Source of the DNA: Episyrphus balteatus
Lineage: Eukaryota; Arthropoda; Insecta; Diptera; Syrphidae
Length of the DNA: 64,000 nucleotides
Direction: 5' to 3'
Assembly (NCBI RefSeq): GCF_945859705.1
Contig: NC_079134.1
Span: forward strand, 122,884,620-122,948,619
Shown here: positions 12,531 through 26,200 of the stretch, in pieces
How positions within the stretch are numbered: the first letter of the stretch is position 1
Layout: each line of letters begins with the position of its first letter
Translations under genes and position numbers: made by a program
The notes under the pieces: model-generated
Databases searched by the model: none
What the model was told of the DNA's origin: nothing
What the model saw: the letters and a program-made list of their open reading frames with translations, nothing else

Positions 12531-15500
12531 GTTAATATTTCAAGAAAAAAAAGTTGGTATGCCATTTTAAATAAATACTTAATTTACACATAAAAACGAA
12601 ATTTCAAAATTTTTCACCGACCCGTTTTCAAAATATTAATTTTTTCAACAACAAAAAAATGTTGAAATGTTTTTTAAAAATCCACAAATGTGTGTTTTGA
12701 ATATTTTCTTAAATTTAAATATTAACTTTACTTAAACGCATTTGTATTTTCGTTTAAGTCGGGTTAGTCTTATACCAGATATTTTGAAACAAAAAAACCG
12801 TTCTATGGCAGGTACCGTTAGTAACGATACAAAAAATATTATATTATGCATATACCGTTAGTTTTGGTCCTAAAAAAACCGTTTTCTTTGTAATTCAAAA
12901 CTGAAAAATGTCCTTCGTCCATAACTATTTCACAATTTCTAGATGAAATAAATACATCCATGCTTTTTAGGAAAAGAATAGAACTACTTAAGTAACAACA
13001 ATAAACTTAAGCTAATTTATTTCATATTCAGTTAAAAACAACATTTTTGAAACAATTTCTGAAGTGATGACCAATAATAACCAATTTCTACGTTCTGAAT
13101 TAACTAATGCGACTCTTCCATTAATGCCTATCAAATGGCTTCATTTTCTACTTTTGAACATATGATGAAATTGAAAAGGGTACATTTCCACCCTTCCACT
13201 AATACGTGACAAAAGTATTCTTATTCCACCACACCGATCGATTTATGACACACATTCAAAGATTTTCAAACAATTTATTAAGTGAATCTATTTTCATTCG
13301 AGAATCGAAAAAGGAATCGAACTCATTATATTCATAAATACAACAACTTAATGTACCCTTAATTGTTATTGTTTCCATATTAAATGCCCCGTTTTAAAAT
13401 ACATATATATTTGCTCTCGAATTTTATGGGCTTATTGGCATTTTGAATGTTTCCTGATTAATGGTTCTATAAGTTTGAGTTCTGAGGGCAACAAATTCTT
13501 CTTATAAAACGTACCTACGTGTGAAGAAATCTAATATTTTTGTAATCCCTTTTTAATATTCAAAACAGCCTTGGTCAATTAACAATACCGGTTAAGAGCA
13601 CAATAATGGCTTGAAATTTAAACAATTATATTGATTTATGCCCATTTGTTCCGCTATTAACCACCATCGACAGACAACCCTTTTCCAATTTTGTTTTATT
13701 TTGTTTAAAACAAGTGAACTCCCAGAATTTGATGAGCTATATAAGCAATTTAATTTTATGCTTCCTCGCGCTGTTGGGCTGCATTTTCTATAATATATCT
13801 TTCAAAAGTATCTTGTCATAGAGGCGAGACCCCTATTAGCACTATGAATAAAGTATCCTAAACCCAAACACTCGCACTGTTTGGTGAAACATTAAAATTT
13901 TTATTACGGCAATGGACCTTCCATGTCGGTCGTTTGTTGTATTTTTTTTAATTTTCCAATGAAAATTCAAATAGGCAGGTGCGGGTGTGAACACGACTTC
14001 GAGTCGTGCTGGTTTTTGGAAATTCAGTTATAACCCGTTTAAGGCACGATCTACAACACAAAATTCCGGAAATGCTCTGCTAGTTTGAAGGAATTCACAG
14101 AAACTATGTGATTTATTTATTTAAAATTTTGTTTTGTTTGTTCAATAGTATATTGTTCGTATGGTATGTGCGTGCAATGGGAACCATAAAATCCCAAATC
14201 ATGATGTTTTTACCAGATTTTGAAATCGTTTTAAGGCATGCAATATTTGGATTGATATAACTTTCAGAATAATCTCACTAAAAACGAAAATGTGTTGGAA
14301 GAATTTTATTTTCTTTGCTCAGATAGCTGCCTAATTTCTTAAAGATAATTTCTAATTTTTACGGTCTTGTATGTTGTGTATATAAATGCTACACCATTTT
14401 GAAAACGACCAGGAAGCTTTTTTTGTAAAGATATTTTAAAATAAAAAAAAAAAAATAGGTCCGAATTGATGTTTTTTTGTACATAATGTAACAATTCAGA
14501 AGTTAGCTTCTCTGTTCTCTGGGTTTAGTTATTGATTATGCTAGGGTTTAGTCTTAGTACCTTATACGCTTAAAACGCAAAATTCGAATAAATTCTCCAT
14601 GAATTTTTAAGAATACGGTCACACTTGCAACTTTTCAGCATAACTAGACCGAAATTGAAAATTAAATATTTTTAGTCAAAAATAAAATTTCCCATAAGAA
14701 TAAATTTTTAGTTCAAAGTAATTTTATAAATATTAGCTACTAGTAGGTATACTTTGAATAAAAGTTTACAAAAAAAAAATTAAATTTGTTGGACCTCAAG
14801 AGTCGTTATACTTTTCGTACAGATTTTAACCCATAGATTAAGAAAATCTTATCTTTTTTGAGATATGATTTTTTAACCATAAACTTTTCGTACAAAATTT
14901 AATTTCCCTTTCAATATAATTAATAATAATTTATAATTTCATTATTATTTATTCTAAAAAAAATTAGGAAAAACTATTCAATTAAAAAAAGCTCATTTTG
15001 TATGTTTTGCTCAGTCATTTTTATGTTTTTAGCATTTAAAGTCAATGAGCATATGAAAAATAAAAGAATATACTTACAGCCATATTCATAAACGCATCAT
15101 AGTGAATGCATAACGCTACGCACTCCTTATAATGCATCTGAACACAAAAACCTTATTTATAAAAGTTATGCAACGTTGAATAGAGACATTATAAGCTAAA
15201 AGCTTTTAGGAGTTGAATAGTGCCTACATAAGGAAATTTTTGAATCAAAATTTGTATTTTGACATTAAATTAAAGAGTTATAGTTTCGTACAAAGTGTTC
15301 ATTTAGTTTTGTTTTGCTACAATTTTCAAAAGAAAAAAAATATTTAAAAAAGACAAAAATCGGATGAGGCTAATTTTGGATGAAATATGGACTTTCAAAA
15401 TCAACTTTTTTTTATTTTGGTCTTCTTATCAATTTTTCTTTAACACATCTTTAAACAAGCATAATTTTATCTAAAATTAGTTTTTTGAAAGCAAAAAATT

Positions 15501-17747
15501 CAGTTTTATAAAAAAAAAAAATATTTTCACGAACAGTTTTTTTTTTCAAACTCAAAATTTTGAAACAAAATTAAAAAAAAAATGCACTTAAACTGATTTT
15601 GTTTAAAATTGAACACTATTTAGTGACATTTCTGTATCTAATTTTTGAACACTCTCGAAAATTTGTTTTCAAACATTTAAAACATTTAAAATCTTATGAA
15701 AAAAAAAATTAAAATTAATAGTTTTCAGTTTTCTGTTTTTAAAAGATGCTATGTTAAAAAAAAAAAACTAATAATTTGTAGACCCCTCCGAATGAATCTT
15801 ATTACCTTTTTTTTAATGTTTCGATTTCTTTTGGTCGTAGAAAAAGTTGTATTAAAATTAAACCTTACATGGCTTAGTTGGAAACTTGGACTTCTGAACA
15901 TTGTATTGCTTTCTATCTTTTTTGGTACCAACTTTATGAAGACGCGCTAAATACCTGAAAGCCTGAAAATTTCGAAGTTTTTTTTGAGAAATATTGCCTT
16001 TGAATATCTCAATCTAATAATCACTGACCACCTCAAGAATTTTCTTTAGAGAACTTCCAGTAAATTGCGCCTAGCATAGATGTTAGCAAACAACAGTTCG
16101 TTGAATTTTTTCAAGGTAATTTCAATTTCTACTTGGGCTAAATTCTTAAAACATTTGTATTTACATTTTATTGTTGACTATTGTAAGTACAAATTTTCAA
16201 TTCACACTAAAGTAAGCTTAAATAAGTAAACAAAAAAATCTATGTCAAGTTTATATTAATAAAAACTGTTTTACAAAAACGTTTATCTTCAAAAAGCCCT
16301 CTCCATCTCAAAAGCTCTATAGTTCGTATCCATATGCACTGATTTACATGAAGAAAAAAAAATATAATATTGTTTAGTACGAGATGGAAAAAAAGGAAAT
16401 TGTTATTAAGCGTATGCTATGCATTCAATAACTTCATAGATTGTTTTGTATTACGCCTTTTTATCTAAATCATAACTATGTGGGGCCCACAACAAAAACA
16501 TTTCTCCTTGGGGTGTCCGATTTAAAAATGAACCAGAACATAACACAAAAATCAGCAAGAGCTCCCCCTTTTTGAGTTACACTTTCATTTACATTTTATT
16601 TTTATTTCTTTTAATTTCGAGAACAATGAACCACAAAAATCAGTTTCAATAAAAATGAAACATAAAAAAATAATGAAAACTCTCAACCACACGAGTCGTC
16701 AAATCGCAGTCTCTCAAAAAAAACCCTCCTGTAAGTAAAATAAAAATTCATTAGCTCGATCTCTCCAGCCTGGTGGCGTCTGTATCCGATTCATTCAAAA
16801 ATTTAGCATTTGGAGCATATTTTATTATAGAACGTTGGACCATTCGTTTTGCTGTTGAAAAATTTAAACTCATTAATGGTTCGCGGAAGTCAGGAACGAC
16901 CCTTTTGATTCGAACTTTGATCCCTTTTTATAGTTAACTATACGAAAAGAATACAAATTTCAATGAGAAAATTAAGCATTTTATAAATGATGCGTGCGAT
17001 ATTTTTTGCCACTATTGTGTTCTTCTTAATTTGAACAGAAAAGATTAATGTAAGTCCACTTATACAGTTGCGGTTGGTCAGAGTATAGTCAGATGCCAGA
17101 GTAATAAATCAACTACATACTACGTATGTACTATGAAAAAAAAAAAACATCATCTTCATCATCATCAAGCTGGAGAGTAAGAGAATTTAAATTTCATCAC
17201 TTTAATCAAATTAGATAAAGTTTATGGCATGTCTTTATGGTATGGTTATGGGGTTGTTAACAATGCGGTTGTTTTTTTTTATCATAAAAATGTGAAAATT
17301 ATTTAAGAGGCGTAATTTGCACAGACGATCGCATGAACGAATTATAAACATTTCAATGCCAAATTGTGGTTGATATTGTTTTGACTATTAAATTCATTAA
17401 AAGTCGTACAACTTCACTTGTAAGAAAATAAAAATATCGTTTTAAAAGCAACCACCTGTTCACACAATATCGGAATTCCCTTCGAGCTGTGGTGAACTGA
17501 ATAACCTGAAGTGCCAAGTATCGATATAAAATATATGTATGGATTTGTGTGTGGTCTGACAACTGTACAAACATTGGGACTGAAAATTCCAAACTTTTGT
17601 TAACTTTTTCTATTTGAGAGATTGTAGACAAATGTGAGCATTATTTTTGGTATTTTGTTTATTTGATCCGAATAATTTCAAAATGAGTATCACTATTATA
17701 ATAATGAGGTATATATTGTCTTAGACAAGAAAAAACCTTGTGAAACT
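12531..17747. other. Intron 1 or 5' flank, no gene recognised
   Basis: AT-rich. The part 13640-14060 is slightly GC-richer and holds a CACGACT-TCG-AGTCGTG hairpin at 13992-14008. Short frames at 15696-15950 (both strands) are lysine/phenylalanine-rich chance frames. Confidence 0.4.
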
Positions 17748-18100
17748 TTCCTACAATAAATTTTATACCATCCATGTCTATACAACATCTATACAACATC
17801 TACAAAAAGAGCTAGAATTAATTTTTATAAAAAAAACAAACCAATCAATCTCTTTTCTCTTCTAACGCCATTAAATCCATTTTTTAAAAGACAACCTAGA
17901 ATAAATTTTATATCATTATTATTTCACCTTTTATATGACGCTTCAATCATATTTCTACCATGCCTACAAAAAAAGTAAGAATTTTTTAAAGCCAACCATG
18001 TCGAAATTTCAAACTGAGATTACGGTACTTCCTCTACTGCTGGCTGGTCATCGGCAACAAATCTTTACAGGTGTTTTGAGGTATTTTTCAAGTTTTTTCA
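17748..18100 (+). repeat. Left copy of an inverted repeat pair (partner 21428-21824)
   Basis: Contains AATAAATTTTATACCATC, GACGCTTCAATCATATTTCTACC, AGCCAACCATGTCGAAATTTC, CTGGCTGGTCAT and ACAGGTGTTTTGAGGTATTT in this order. The same blocks appear in reverse complement in the partner. The two copies face each other across 3.3 kb, so they may be two insertions or the long termini of one composite element. Confidence 0.6.
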
Positions 18101-18419
18101 ACTTGTAGGGCACGTACCGTTATGTGTGATATATTAAATTAAAGGTAATATTATCAGCATGAAAAAGAACATCTTTTCACCGTTATCTAAGAATTTTGAT
18201 TATGAAATTAATTAAAATTTTGCCCAATTATAATTTATTTAATTACCTATCTACTGTATGGATTTCATTTATCTATCTATTAAAACAAAAAAGTTCTGAT
18301 CAATTGATTTTTCGTTTCGCTTTTTCGTTTCATCTTGTTTCAAATCACTACGATACTAAAAAAGTTTTCACTTCAAAAATTAAGTTTTTTGTTCAATGTA
18401 AAAATCGTTGACCTTTCAC

Positions 18420-18930
18420 TGTGATTTGTTTGCTCAACGCTTGCTCAGGGTAGCCTAACATTTTTTATCTTAATCCCACCATTTTTTCAGAAGATAAAAA
18501 AAACGTTTTTTTTTTTCATTTCAGAAACAGAAAAAATTAATTTTTTTTTCTGTGAAAATATCGTTTGTTGAAAACCGTGTTTTGTTTGTCCAAATTAAGA
18601 CCATTTTTTATTTTCTCTATCCTATTACCCTTATTTTTAACATTATAAAAGAATAATTTTTTTTCACCTCGATAAGCACAAAAAATAACTTTTTTTTGTT
18701 CAGTGTTAAAATCGTTGATTTATCACTGTGGTTTGTTTGTCCAAAGTTAGCCCGGGCTAAACCACCGTTTGTTTTCGCTATCCCAACTTTAGTTGGTTAC
18801 AAAAGGTCAACTAGTTTCATTAATTTTTTAGAAAAAAATAAAAAAAAGTACGCATACACCACAGTGACCTTTTTAAATTTATAATTTGGAAAAAATAAAT
18901 TCACTAAAAGTAAATTCTTATTTGATTGAA
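18420..18930 (+). repeat. Dispersed direct repeat, copy 1
   Basis: Shares with 56150-56940 the blocks CAGGGTAGCCTAAC, TTTTTTCAGAAGATA, AAAATATCGTTTGTT, ACACCACAGTGACC and TTTATAATTT, in the same order and orientation. This is an unclassified interspersed repeat; no coding potential. Confidence 0.6.
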
Positions 18931-20319
18931 TATAGTCCACATAACATTTATGTTAAGTTTAAGTTGATTTGTTTTATTTCACCTTAAAAACCACAAAATA
19001 TAAATATTTTTTCAAGTGTAAAAATCATTGATTTTCTTGGTTCTTGGTTCGTTTCGGTGTGTGAAAACAAACAATTTTCTGGTGCATCATCAAGTTCAAA
19101 GATGGAATTGCTATGAAAAGAGATTTACTAAAAGTTATATAGAGAAAAAACCGAGCATTGATAAAAATGAGACCTAGTATACCTATGAATTTGAAAGGAA
19201 TTAATCGTAGATAACAAATGAATGACTTTTCGAAGAAGGATAAAAACATTTGTTCTTTCTCAGAAAATCAAAAATACTACAAGCATAGTTGCGATTTTTC
19301 ATACGACTTTCAATTTTCACCGGTTTTTCGTCCTTCCGGTCTCTAGCATTGACTTTTGTGTATGGATAAAGCATACAAAACTATGTGGCTGAGTATAATT
19401 CTAAATATCTTATTGGGTTTGTTGAGTTTTTTTTTGCAGTTTGTGACTCCACAAAGATAATAATCAACAATCTTTATACCTTCCATATTTCGAACAACCA
19501 TTAAAATACAACCCCAATCTTTTTAATAAATAATAGTAATAAATTTTAGCCAGGTTAATTTCTATTACGTTTCTACTGAAAAAAAAAACGGATCATTTTT
19601 CAAAGCAAACATTTTTTTCTAAACATTATTCCATTAATTCTAGTATTTCTTGCATTGCTCGATTAATTTTGTTAATGTTCATTCCACAAAAGGTACTCAT
19701 ATGATCACTTATGTGGTCTGCAACTTACCCACTACAATGGACTTATATAATTATTATCTATCCTACCTATAGCTATCTTTTTTTATTATCTCAAACTCCC
19801 TGGACAAATACAAAAAAAAAAAAAAAAAAATACTAACTGCAATCATAATTACACCCCAGAGGTAATGTTACACTAATTGCATTGTAGTCTATCCGTCATC
19901 GACGTCCACACAAAAAAAGAAATCGTTTTCCAACTGTCAGTAATCAATCATTGGAAATATGTTTAATGTTGCAGCAATTTGTTTCGTTGATTTTCTATAC
20001 CTACTAAAAATTTATTCTTTTAAACAAACTTGTATAGAGCTCCGCGTGATGGTGATAAATATGTCTATGACATTTATAATATTTTATTTTCTGACCCAAC
20101 GATATTAACACTTAAGAAAGCGAAAAAAAAAAAAAATACATATAAATAATGTTGACAATAGTGCCGACAAGGAACCTATCACCTTAAAACGCCTACAACT
20201 TGAAGCTAGGAATTTATAGCCTCAAGTGACATTCTTGGATTTTTTTATAATTTTTCTGATAACTGTCACCACCTACTCTATCTACCGTTTTCGTTTCGAC
20301 GTTAACTTTTGGGACACCC

Positions 20320-20640
20320 TGTATAAAACTTATGAACAGTTAGACCGCTTTGTATAATCTATGATTGGTTGGATTCGTTTCTGGTTTAGGCAGCAGAATA
20401 ACTATTCAAGAATATACTTTCTCACATTATGTATGAAATCTTTTATTTAGATATCTCGAGAACATTATTGATTTCATTGCTCATGTTTTTAATTTGGGTA
20501 CTTTAAATGCAAATTTCTGAACAACCAACGATAAAAATCGCTTCTTCTGAGATAAAAGCCATGTTGAAAGAAAGTAACCGAACCGCTTTATTTAGCGTTG
20601 AAATTATCGTTAAACATTCAAACGGGTCTGAAAAAACGCC
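20320..20640 (+). repeat. Degenerate dispersed repeat, copy 1
   Basis: Preceded by GGGACACCCTGTATA, a sequence often met at insect repeat ends (recalled, not tested). Shares with the 24550-24700 plus 25225-25345 pieces the motifs ATTTCGAGAACATTA, AAATGCAARTTTCTGAA and GCGTTGAAATTWYCGTTAAAC. It is probably an old transposon remnant; no intact frame. Confidence 0.5.
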
Positions 20641-20754
20641 ATTGAGCACTGTGACTTTCCAACTTGTTCACTATAAGCTCTAACCAACTTCGGTGACTTC
20701 CTTAATTACGTAAAGTCTCAAAACTACTGAGAATTATTTCAACCAAAAGAATAG

Positions 20755-20984
20755 CTTCGCAAGCTATAAATACTGGTACTGATTTTGACGTGATAACGTT
20801 TTATAAATCGATGAACCATGGCAGAATCCACGAAGAAGTGACGCCATTTTCACCCGTTCCACTTGAAATTTCTAACAGTGCGGCAAAAATTTCAATTAAA
20901 AATACCCTATTAGAGACACAAAAATCTTTTATAGCTTATTTGAAAGATAACAACCTAAAGTTGAATACATTTGAGGGATTTTAA
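20755..20984 (+). CDS. Unrecognised open frame
   Basis: From about 20755 the frame reads RIASQAINTGTDFD and on to a stop at 20982-20984, with ATG at 20790 giving 64 residues. The composition is balanced for this AT-rich region (MNHGRIHEEVTPFSPVPLEI). There is no family match I can name and no splice or promoter support. It lies right after a degenerate repeat, so a transposon-derived fragment is the likeliest explanation. Confidence 0.2.
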
Positions 20985-21427
20985 AAAATTAAGTCATTTA
21001 ATAGTCATTTTTTGGGGTATTTTTGGGTTGGTTTTTATTTTCATAAATTTTTTGTAGCGTTCAAACTTATAGAACATAAAGTCTATGACCGTGCGCATCT
21101 TTGCGCAAAAAATTGGTATTTTAAAATGATTTTTAGCCGAATAACGGGAAAAACAATATTTTTCCCAAGTTTTTTTGACCGTTTTTAACCGTCTTTTTAT
21201 TTTTATCTTTTTTTCTTCAACAGATAAATGAATGAAATTTATATTGTAGATTATATTTGTGCAAAATTTGAATCAATTTTGTAGTCACAATTTTGAGATA
21301 ACAGAAAAAATAAATTTCTATTTTTCAACACGTTCTTTCTTCTAATCTAGAGCAGATAAAAATTAAATTTAACTTATTATAATGGTACATTTACTATAAG
21401 CTACACAATGTTAAATTAAAAAACTTT

Positions 21428-21824
21428 AGAAATACCTCAAAACACCTGTGAAGATCTGTTGCCCATGACCAGCCACCAGTATGGGAAGTACCGTATTCTC
21501 AGTTTGAAATTTCGACATGGTTGGCTTTAAGAAATTCTAACTTTTTTTTGTAGACATCGTAGAAATATGGTCGAAGCGTCATATGATAAGTGAAATGATA
21601 AGCTGTTTTGTGATATAAAATTTAATATAGGCTTTTATAGAAAAAAATTAATTTAATGGCGTGAGAAGATAAAAAACATATTTTTTTTTTCTTTTTTTGA
21701 TGAAAACTTATTGGGTTCAAAAAATCCTAGCTCTTTTTATAGATGTCGCATGGACATGATCGATATAAACATTTTGAGCTGAAATAATAGGCTTTCAGAT
21801 GGTATAAAATTTATTATAGGTGGT
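21428..21824 (-). repeat. Right copy of the inverted repeat pair (partner 17748-18100)
   Basis: Reverse-complement match to the left copy: AAATACCTCAAAACACCTGT, ATGACCAGCC, GAAATTTCGACATGGTTGGC, ATATGGTCGAAGCGTC, then GATGGTATAAAATTTATTAT at the outer end. It is longer than the left copy by internal insertions. Confidence 0.6.
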
Positions 21825-23113
21825 TATATGAAAAAATGGATTTTTAGGTGATGGAAGTGATTTTTTTGTTAAAAAAAAGCGCACAATCTGTTTTCGTATG
21901 ACGTAATCACGTAAAATCATCGTCCGTAAACCATCTTATAGACAACCACTTTTTTTTAAGTTGTTGATGTAGCTTGATAAGAAAAAGGCCCAATTTCCTC
22001 CTATTGTCATTTTGGATATTTTGGCAATACATATCTAAGTAAAATAGTTATAATATGTATCTTATCTAAATGTCCTCAAGGAGGCTGTTTGGACCACTTT
22101 TATTCATGCTTTTTCTTAATGACTTATCTGATGACATTTTGTATTGTTAATCATTCCAAACTCCTTTCGAACTTTATACCAATCAATTAAAAGATCGTTA
22201 TTATTAATAAATACGCAAATAATCATCAAATTCTCCATTCAATTTTTTCTTAACATAAAATCATCTAGGTCGCAGATTTCTAAAAGTCCGCGTGTATCTA
22301 TATGATTTCTTCAATTTAATTACTTATCTTCCCACTGTTGATGTTTATTTAATTATGTTAATTTTTAATGCCATACCACAGAAATATGAGTATTTCCTCA
22401 TCATAAACTTCAATTATTACCTCGGATTAATTAAAAAAAAAAAACTTGTCATTTAGTTCAAATGAATGCATCTAGTCTAAACTGCTGCACAGTGCCGACA
22501 TCGCAATGAATTAAAATTCCATTTATCAATTCCTGTTAAACCAGCTCCAAACAACATAGCAGATCTTTTCCATTCGATCGATCAAAATATAGAATTACTA
22601 TTTTGCATCGCACATAATTTTGCAGATTTAATTGGTCTTGTCGTAAAGTTGCAAATTGAAGCACCTCCAACGCAAAAAAAAAAAAAACGCACTTGCTTGC
22701 AACAAATTGAAAGTGTGCCTGGCGTCTACACGGGTTATCTCTATTCTAAGTGAGAGATAGTTTCATATCTCTTGGGCTTCACCAGATCGTTCGCGCTTAT
22801 CATTGCTTACAAGTACCAATTAGCAGTGTTTAATAATATAAGCGAATGTCATGACTGTGAAGATGATGATGTAATTTGTTGCAATCAGCAAGTTCCGATT
22901 GTGATAGTAAAAAAAAATATTCTGAGATATCTAGTTCAGTAGTTCAGTTGATCAATGTTCAATGTCATGCGAGAAAAAAAAGAAAGATATGTATTTATTT
23001 GATCTTTGTGTATCTTTAGAACATGTGTACACATTTGTTGCGCAATTTTGTTTTCTTATCTTGAATTTGAACGAAATGTAATTTTTTTCTTCCCTTTTGC
23101 TTTCTATTTTCAG
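21825..23113. other. Last part of the intron upstream of exon A; unique-looking, possibly regulatory
   Basis: No repeat recognised. 22680-22960 is GC-richer than the surrounding intron and free of poly-A/T runs for long stretches, as conserved enhancers often are. This is inference only. The end holds the pyrimidine tract and AG acceptor of exon A (23113). Confidence 0.35.
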
Positions 23114-23265
23114 TTGGATTTCCTATTTTATTGTTCTTTCTGCTGGGCGATCCGTACAAAAGAGGGTTTTTCTGTGACGACGAGTCTTTAATGCACCCCT
23201 TCCATGAATCCACAGTCAAGAGCTGGATGTTGTATATCATTGGATTGGTGATACCCGTTGGAATT
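23114..23265 (+). CDS. wun: wunen-like exon A (end of TM1, first loop, TM2)
   Basis: 152 nt: two bases finishing a split codon, then 50 codons. The acceptor is a pyrimidine-rich tract ending TTTTCAG (to 23113) and the donor is GTAAGT at 23266. The translation opens GFPILLFFLLGDPYKRGFFC, the end of TM1 followed by the YKRGFFCDDES loop typical of insect and vertebrate LPPs, and closes with the hydrophobic TM2 stretch WMLYIIGLVIPVGI. An open frame starting at 23006 overlaps it in another phase and is a shadow. The upstream exon must end with one base of a codon (probably G, giving Val before GFPIL). Confidence 0.93.
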
Positions 23266-26200
23266 GTAAGTAAAATTGTTTAATTGATGATAAAATCTTG
23301 GTAATTATTTAAAGTATAAGAGCCTTTTTTGTTTAATTTATTGGGGAAGTTTCTTTATTTATTAATAACTTTACATTTAGGCGGGTTAAAATGATTGCAG
23401 TCAATTTTTTAAGGATCTAAGAAATTTCTAACTAACAGCTTACTTATCAAAATTTCTCATCAGGAACAACCGCTGTAATTGAAGAGGCTTCCAGATGGTT
23501 AGTCGTAAAGTTCGTTAAGACGTTAAGTTAGCAAGTTGTCAGCAAGTAAAACGTTAATACAGCTTTCGTTCTATAAATACATACGGGACTGGTGCATTCT
23601 CGTAGTAAAACCAGAAAACGAAATGTTTTTAGCGTTTCCTTCGGGCTTAATTAGGTGGTTTACAATCCAATCCAATCGTTCTGAAATAAATTCATATAGG
23701 GTAACTTCGGGCATTATGGCGCACCGGGCATTATGGCGCACCTCTCAACTACCATACTTCCAATACTCGCATTTAAATAAAACCAATGCAGAAACTTTGG
23801 CCTTCGTCGAACACTAGCCTTGTGACGATCGCAGGTCAGGGCTATTATTTTTGTGCCAAACAAAAAAGAAAACAAAAAAAATATACCGGTTCTGGGTTCC
23901 AATATAATATCGCTTTGTTTTTGTTTGTGTGTATCTCGGTAAGTATACAGTGCACGTGTTTGTTGTAAAGAGTGAAACGCAGAGTACAGTTTTGGTTTGG
24001 TTATATCACTTGTTATATTTTAACTGAAGTAAGAATTGTGTTTAGTTTTTGGAGTTTTGTGAATATGTTTATATTTTGCAATATGGCGCAGAAGTAATAA
24101 GGGCATTATGGCGCTATATTATACCCGACTGCGCCATAATGCCCTTATGTAAAACTAATTTCAAAAGTAACTCTGCATTTTTTTTAAATTGAAAATAACC
24201 TCAATTTAACGTTAATTTTATGAAACTTATTCACAATTATATTTCAGAAATGCTGAATATACGTAAAAAAAGTAAAGGGTTCTGAAGTAAATGGGGTTCG
24301 CCATATTGCCCGTACATAGGGCAATATGGTTTTTTTTGGACTATTTTTAATTTAATTTATTTTTTGTTAAAAAGCTTGAATTTTTATTCTTAAATAATTT
24401 TTTTATGTTACGTTTTAATGAAATTTAATTTAAAAAAACGATTGAAGTAAAAATTGTAGTCCGTAGTAAAGTTATTTGAGTTTGTGCTTAGGTATGCCAT
24501 AATGCCCTAATTTACCCTAATGACGTAGTTAAATAAAACAAAGTCAGACTTGTTTTGTCCATTTATAACTCATGAATGGCTGGACCGATTTGATTTATTG
24601 GAGCTGTGAATAACTATTTAAGAAAATTTTCATGCATTTTGTATTGAACCATTTTTTTTTATGATATTTCGAGAACATTAGTTATCAAGGCTTCCTTCGT
24701 AGATTTTCAAAAAGAGGCCAAAAAAGAGGATTTTGATAAAATAATCATTTTTAGCAAAAAAAACAAAACCGACTTCCATGGATCAAATGGTTATGGTTTT
24801 TAAAATAGTTCCTATGGCTAAAAATGACTGAAATTGACCACACTGCAGCCACCAGCTTTCCAATACAAAAAGAATTATCAAAATTGGTTCACTCAGTCCA
24901 AAGTTATGTGGTAACAAACATAAAAAAAAAAAAAATACAGACGAATTGAATACCTCCTCCTTTTTGGAAGTCGGTAAAAAAGAGGCCCCAATAAAAAAAT
25001 GTGAAAATAGAATAAGTTAATTACGATAGTCACACGAAATACCTCATTTGCGCCTTTCCTGAAAAAGGCGCAAAGGTAACCCTGTTAGTGATTTACTGAT
25101 TTCCACAATTTTTTTTATTCATCTCGATCCTAAAAAACTTTCTCTAGCATTGGAAAAATGTGAAAATCACAACCGAAACACAAATCGTAGAAAAACATCC
25201 AGTTCCTGACTGACAATCCTCATGTCATAACTTTTAGGCACTGTAAATGCAAGTTTCTGAATAACTATAGAAATGGCTTTTTCTTGGAGGAGGAGACCGA
25301 ACGGCTCATTACGCGTTGAAATTTCCGTTAAACTACACTAGTTTACAAAAAAAATAAAAAAATTTTGGACACCAAGTGCCGTTAAACTTTTCGTATAGAT
25401 TTGAGCCCAGAAAACTCGAAAATCTTATCTAAAAAAATAGTTATGGATAGGTTTTCGAGATATGATTTTTCAAAGCTTTTTCCAGCCTACTTAGTATTCG
25501 GGCTATATCTTCAGTAATAAATCTAATCTGAACAGAAAAGCCGGCACCTGAAAGCTGTGTAAATAAGCAACTAACACTAGAACAACTTTTCTGGGTCACT
25601 CCAGATGTTTAAGTGCAATGTATTAAAACATATTAAAAAAAACAGGTTTTTAAAGGAAATTTCTGCAAAAAAAATTGTATTACTGAAAGAAAAAATCAAA
25701 ATCTTTCGAATCCTCATTGATTTAAATTTTTCATGAGTAGTAGATAGATTAAAAGATAATTTTCTTGAAAATTTATGGATAAATTATAAAGATATGACCA
25801 TTTTTGCAACGATCAATATTTTCGACTTTTTCTGTAACTTTTTGAGTTTTTGTCTATAACTTGAAAATCAAGCCGAATTTGAAAATTTTTATTGAGTAAT
25901 TTTTTGTAGATAATTAAATTTCCTTTTTGTGTGTATCCTTTTAAAAATATTTAAAATTGAAATATTGTAAAAAACTTAAAAAAAACTATTCATAAAAGAG
26001 AAAAAAAACGAATTTTTTGATGTTTTTACTAAATGGTCAATTTTTATCATTTGAGCATTTATATTGCACATATGGAGTAGAACAGAAGATACTTTATCTT
26101 TCCACATAATGGTCACAAAAATTGAATACGGCTAAAATTGTATAAAATATGGACTTTCAAAATCTACTGTTTTTGGTCCAACGTATCCAACGTAATTTTT

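Noticed and set aside
16640..16740. Short ATG frame ending at a GTAAGT donor (about 16655-16731), tested as the missing first exon
   Set aside because: The phase would fit, but the encoded residues are Lys/Ser/Thr-rich with no hydrophobic TM1 start, unlike any LPP.
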